From Prevotella sp. (GTDB taxonomy: Bacteria > Bacteroidota > Bacteroidia > Bacteroidales > Bacteroidaceae), in assembly GCA_024690505.1 (NCBI GenBank), contig JAILPA010000016.1:1-50582 (forward strand): 50,582 bases of DNA. The letters run 5' to 3'. Both the position numbers and the translations under genes were made by a program. Below the pieces are notes generated by a model. It worked only from the letters and a program-made list of their open reading frames with translations, did not search any database and was not told where the DNA came from. Positions 50,412 through 50,582 of the stretch are shown piece by piece. How positions within the stretch are numbered: the first letter of the stretch is position 1; each line of letters starts with the position of its first letter.

Positions 50412-50461
50412 TTTTGGGGCTTTGGGGGACGGGCGGGCACAAGACCCGCCCCTACGACTTC

Positions 50462-50574
50462 GGGGGAATATTCCACACGAGATTTTGTATCCAAGCCAAG
50501 GATGTCGAGGCGGCTGTAGGGGGAATATCAACACGGGGGTTTTCATCCAAGCCAAGGATGTCGGGGCGGCTGTA
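50462..50574 (+). repeat. Direct repeat, two units of about 57 bp
   Basis: Units starting GGGGGAATAT at 50462 and 50519 share ATCCAAGCCAAGGATGTCG and GGCGGCTGTA. The sequence around them (GGGCGGG...CCCGCCCCTAC and the final TGTAGGGGCGGG) suggests that the array continues past the window. Confidence 0.85.
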
Positions 50575-50582
50575 GGGGCGGG

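Larger units (their letters stand above)
50252..50582. other. Downstream non-coding region with stacked repeats
   Basis: 331 bp to the window end without a supportable gene. It holds two long hairpins (50267-50345 and 50350-50411), a short GGGCGGG/CCCGCCC hairpin (50431-50451) and a 57-bp direct repeat (50462-50574). Confidence 0.75.

Overview
The window reads as a chromosomal segment of a xylan-degrading member of the Bacteroidales, most likely Prevotellaceae (Prevotella/Xylanibacter type, rumen or gut). The grounds are Bacteroidota promoter boxes (TTG/TTCG, about 20 nt, TAnnTTTG) in front of many genes, BspA-type leucine-rich repeats, C-terminal sorting-like tails on exported proteins, and a GH10-feruloyl esterase protein and a CE6-CE1 protein with the architecture of Xyn10D-Fae1A and Axe1-6A described from Prevotella ruminicola. 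These assignments rest on reading motifs by eye; no database search was run.

Layout. 1-4714: acetate and sugar-acid metabolism (pta 3' part, ackA, a KdgK-like kinase) running into a minimal penicillin-binding transpeptidase. A four-helix-bundle (S23/IVP) gene sits between pta and ackA, flanked by inverted arrays of 9-bp repeats. 4748-5834 (minus): LpxH-like lipid A hydrolase and a SufT/MIP18-like protein. 6183-8812: a LytS/LytTR-type two-component pair, AT-richer than what follows. 8973-11375: polynucleotide phosphorylase. 11869-17525: a BspA-like surface protein, then an NAD-dependent epimerase, a PAP2-family membrane enzyme and an S41 processing protease in tight succession. 17713-20913: a GH98 protein. 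21245-24546 (minus): GH51 arabinofuranosidase translationally coupled to a DUF3109 protein. 24773-29555: ECF sigma factor with a membrane partner, a TGS-domain nucleoside kinase (minus) and a Na/phosphate cotransporter.

30118-50251 is a 20-kb block of eight exported enzymes, all on the plus strand: a GH97-GH31 fusion, GH3, GH43-CBM6-esterase, GH43-CBM6, a beta-solenoid-GH10 xylanase, GH10-feruloyl esterase, a second GH3, and CE6-CE1. With the GH98 and GH51 upstream, this is a coherent set for heavily decorated, esterified glucuronoarabinoxylan. Endoxylanases would cut the backbone, esterases remove ferulate and acetate, GH43/GH51/GH97/GH31 remove side chains, and GH3 enzymes release xylose. 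Xylose and other sugars then feed the acetate-forming route. No SusC/SusD pair and no hybrid two-component regulator lies in the window, so uptake and control must be encoded elsewhere.

The most unusual non-coding features are: (1) the S23 gene enclosed by inverted 9-mer arrays, which resembles a 23S rRNA intervening sequence placed in an operon; (2) a dispersed hairpin element of about 165 bp in three copies, with one compensatory base change and direct repeats at its ends; (3) a two-part 22-23-bp tandem array before the GH97-GH31 gene; (4) several 8/9-bp intergenic arrays, two of which contain the stop codon of the preceding gene; (5) a 42-bp perfect palindrome overlapping a promoter.
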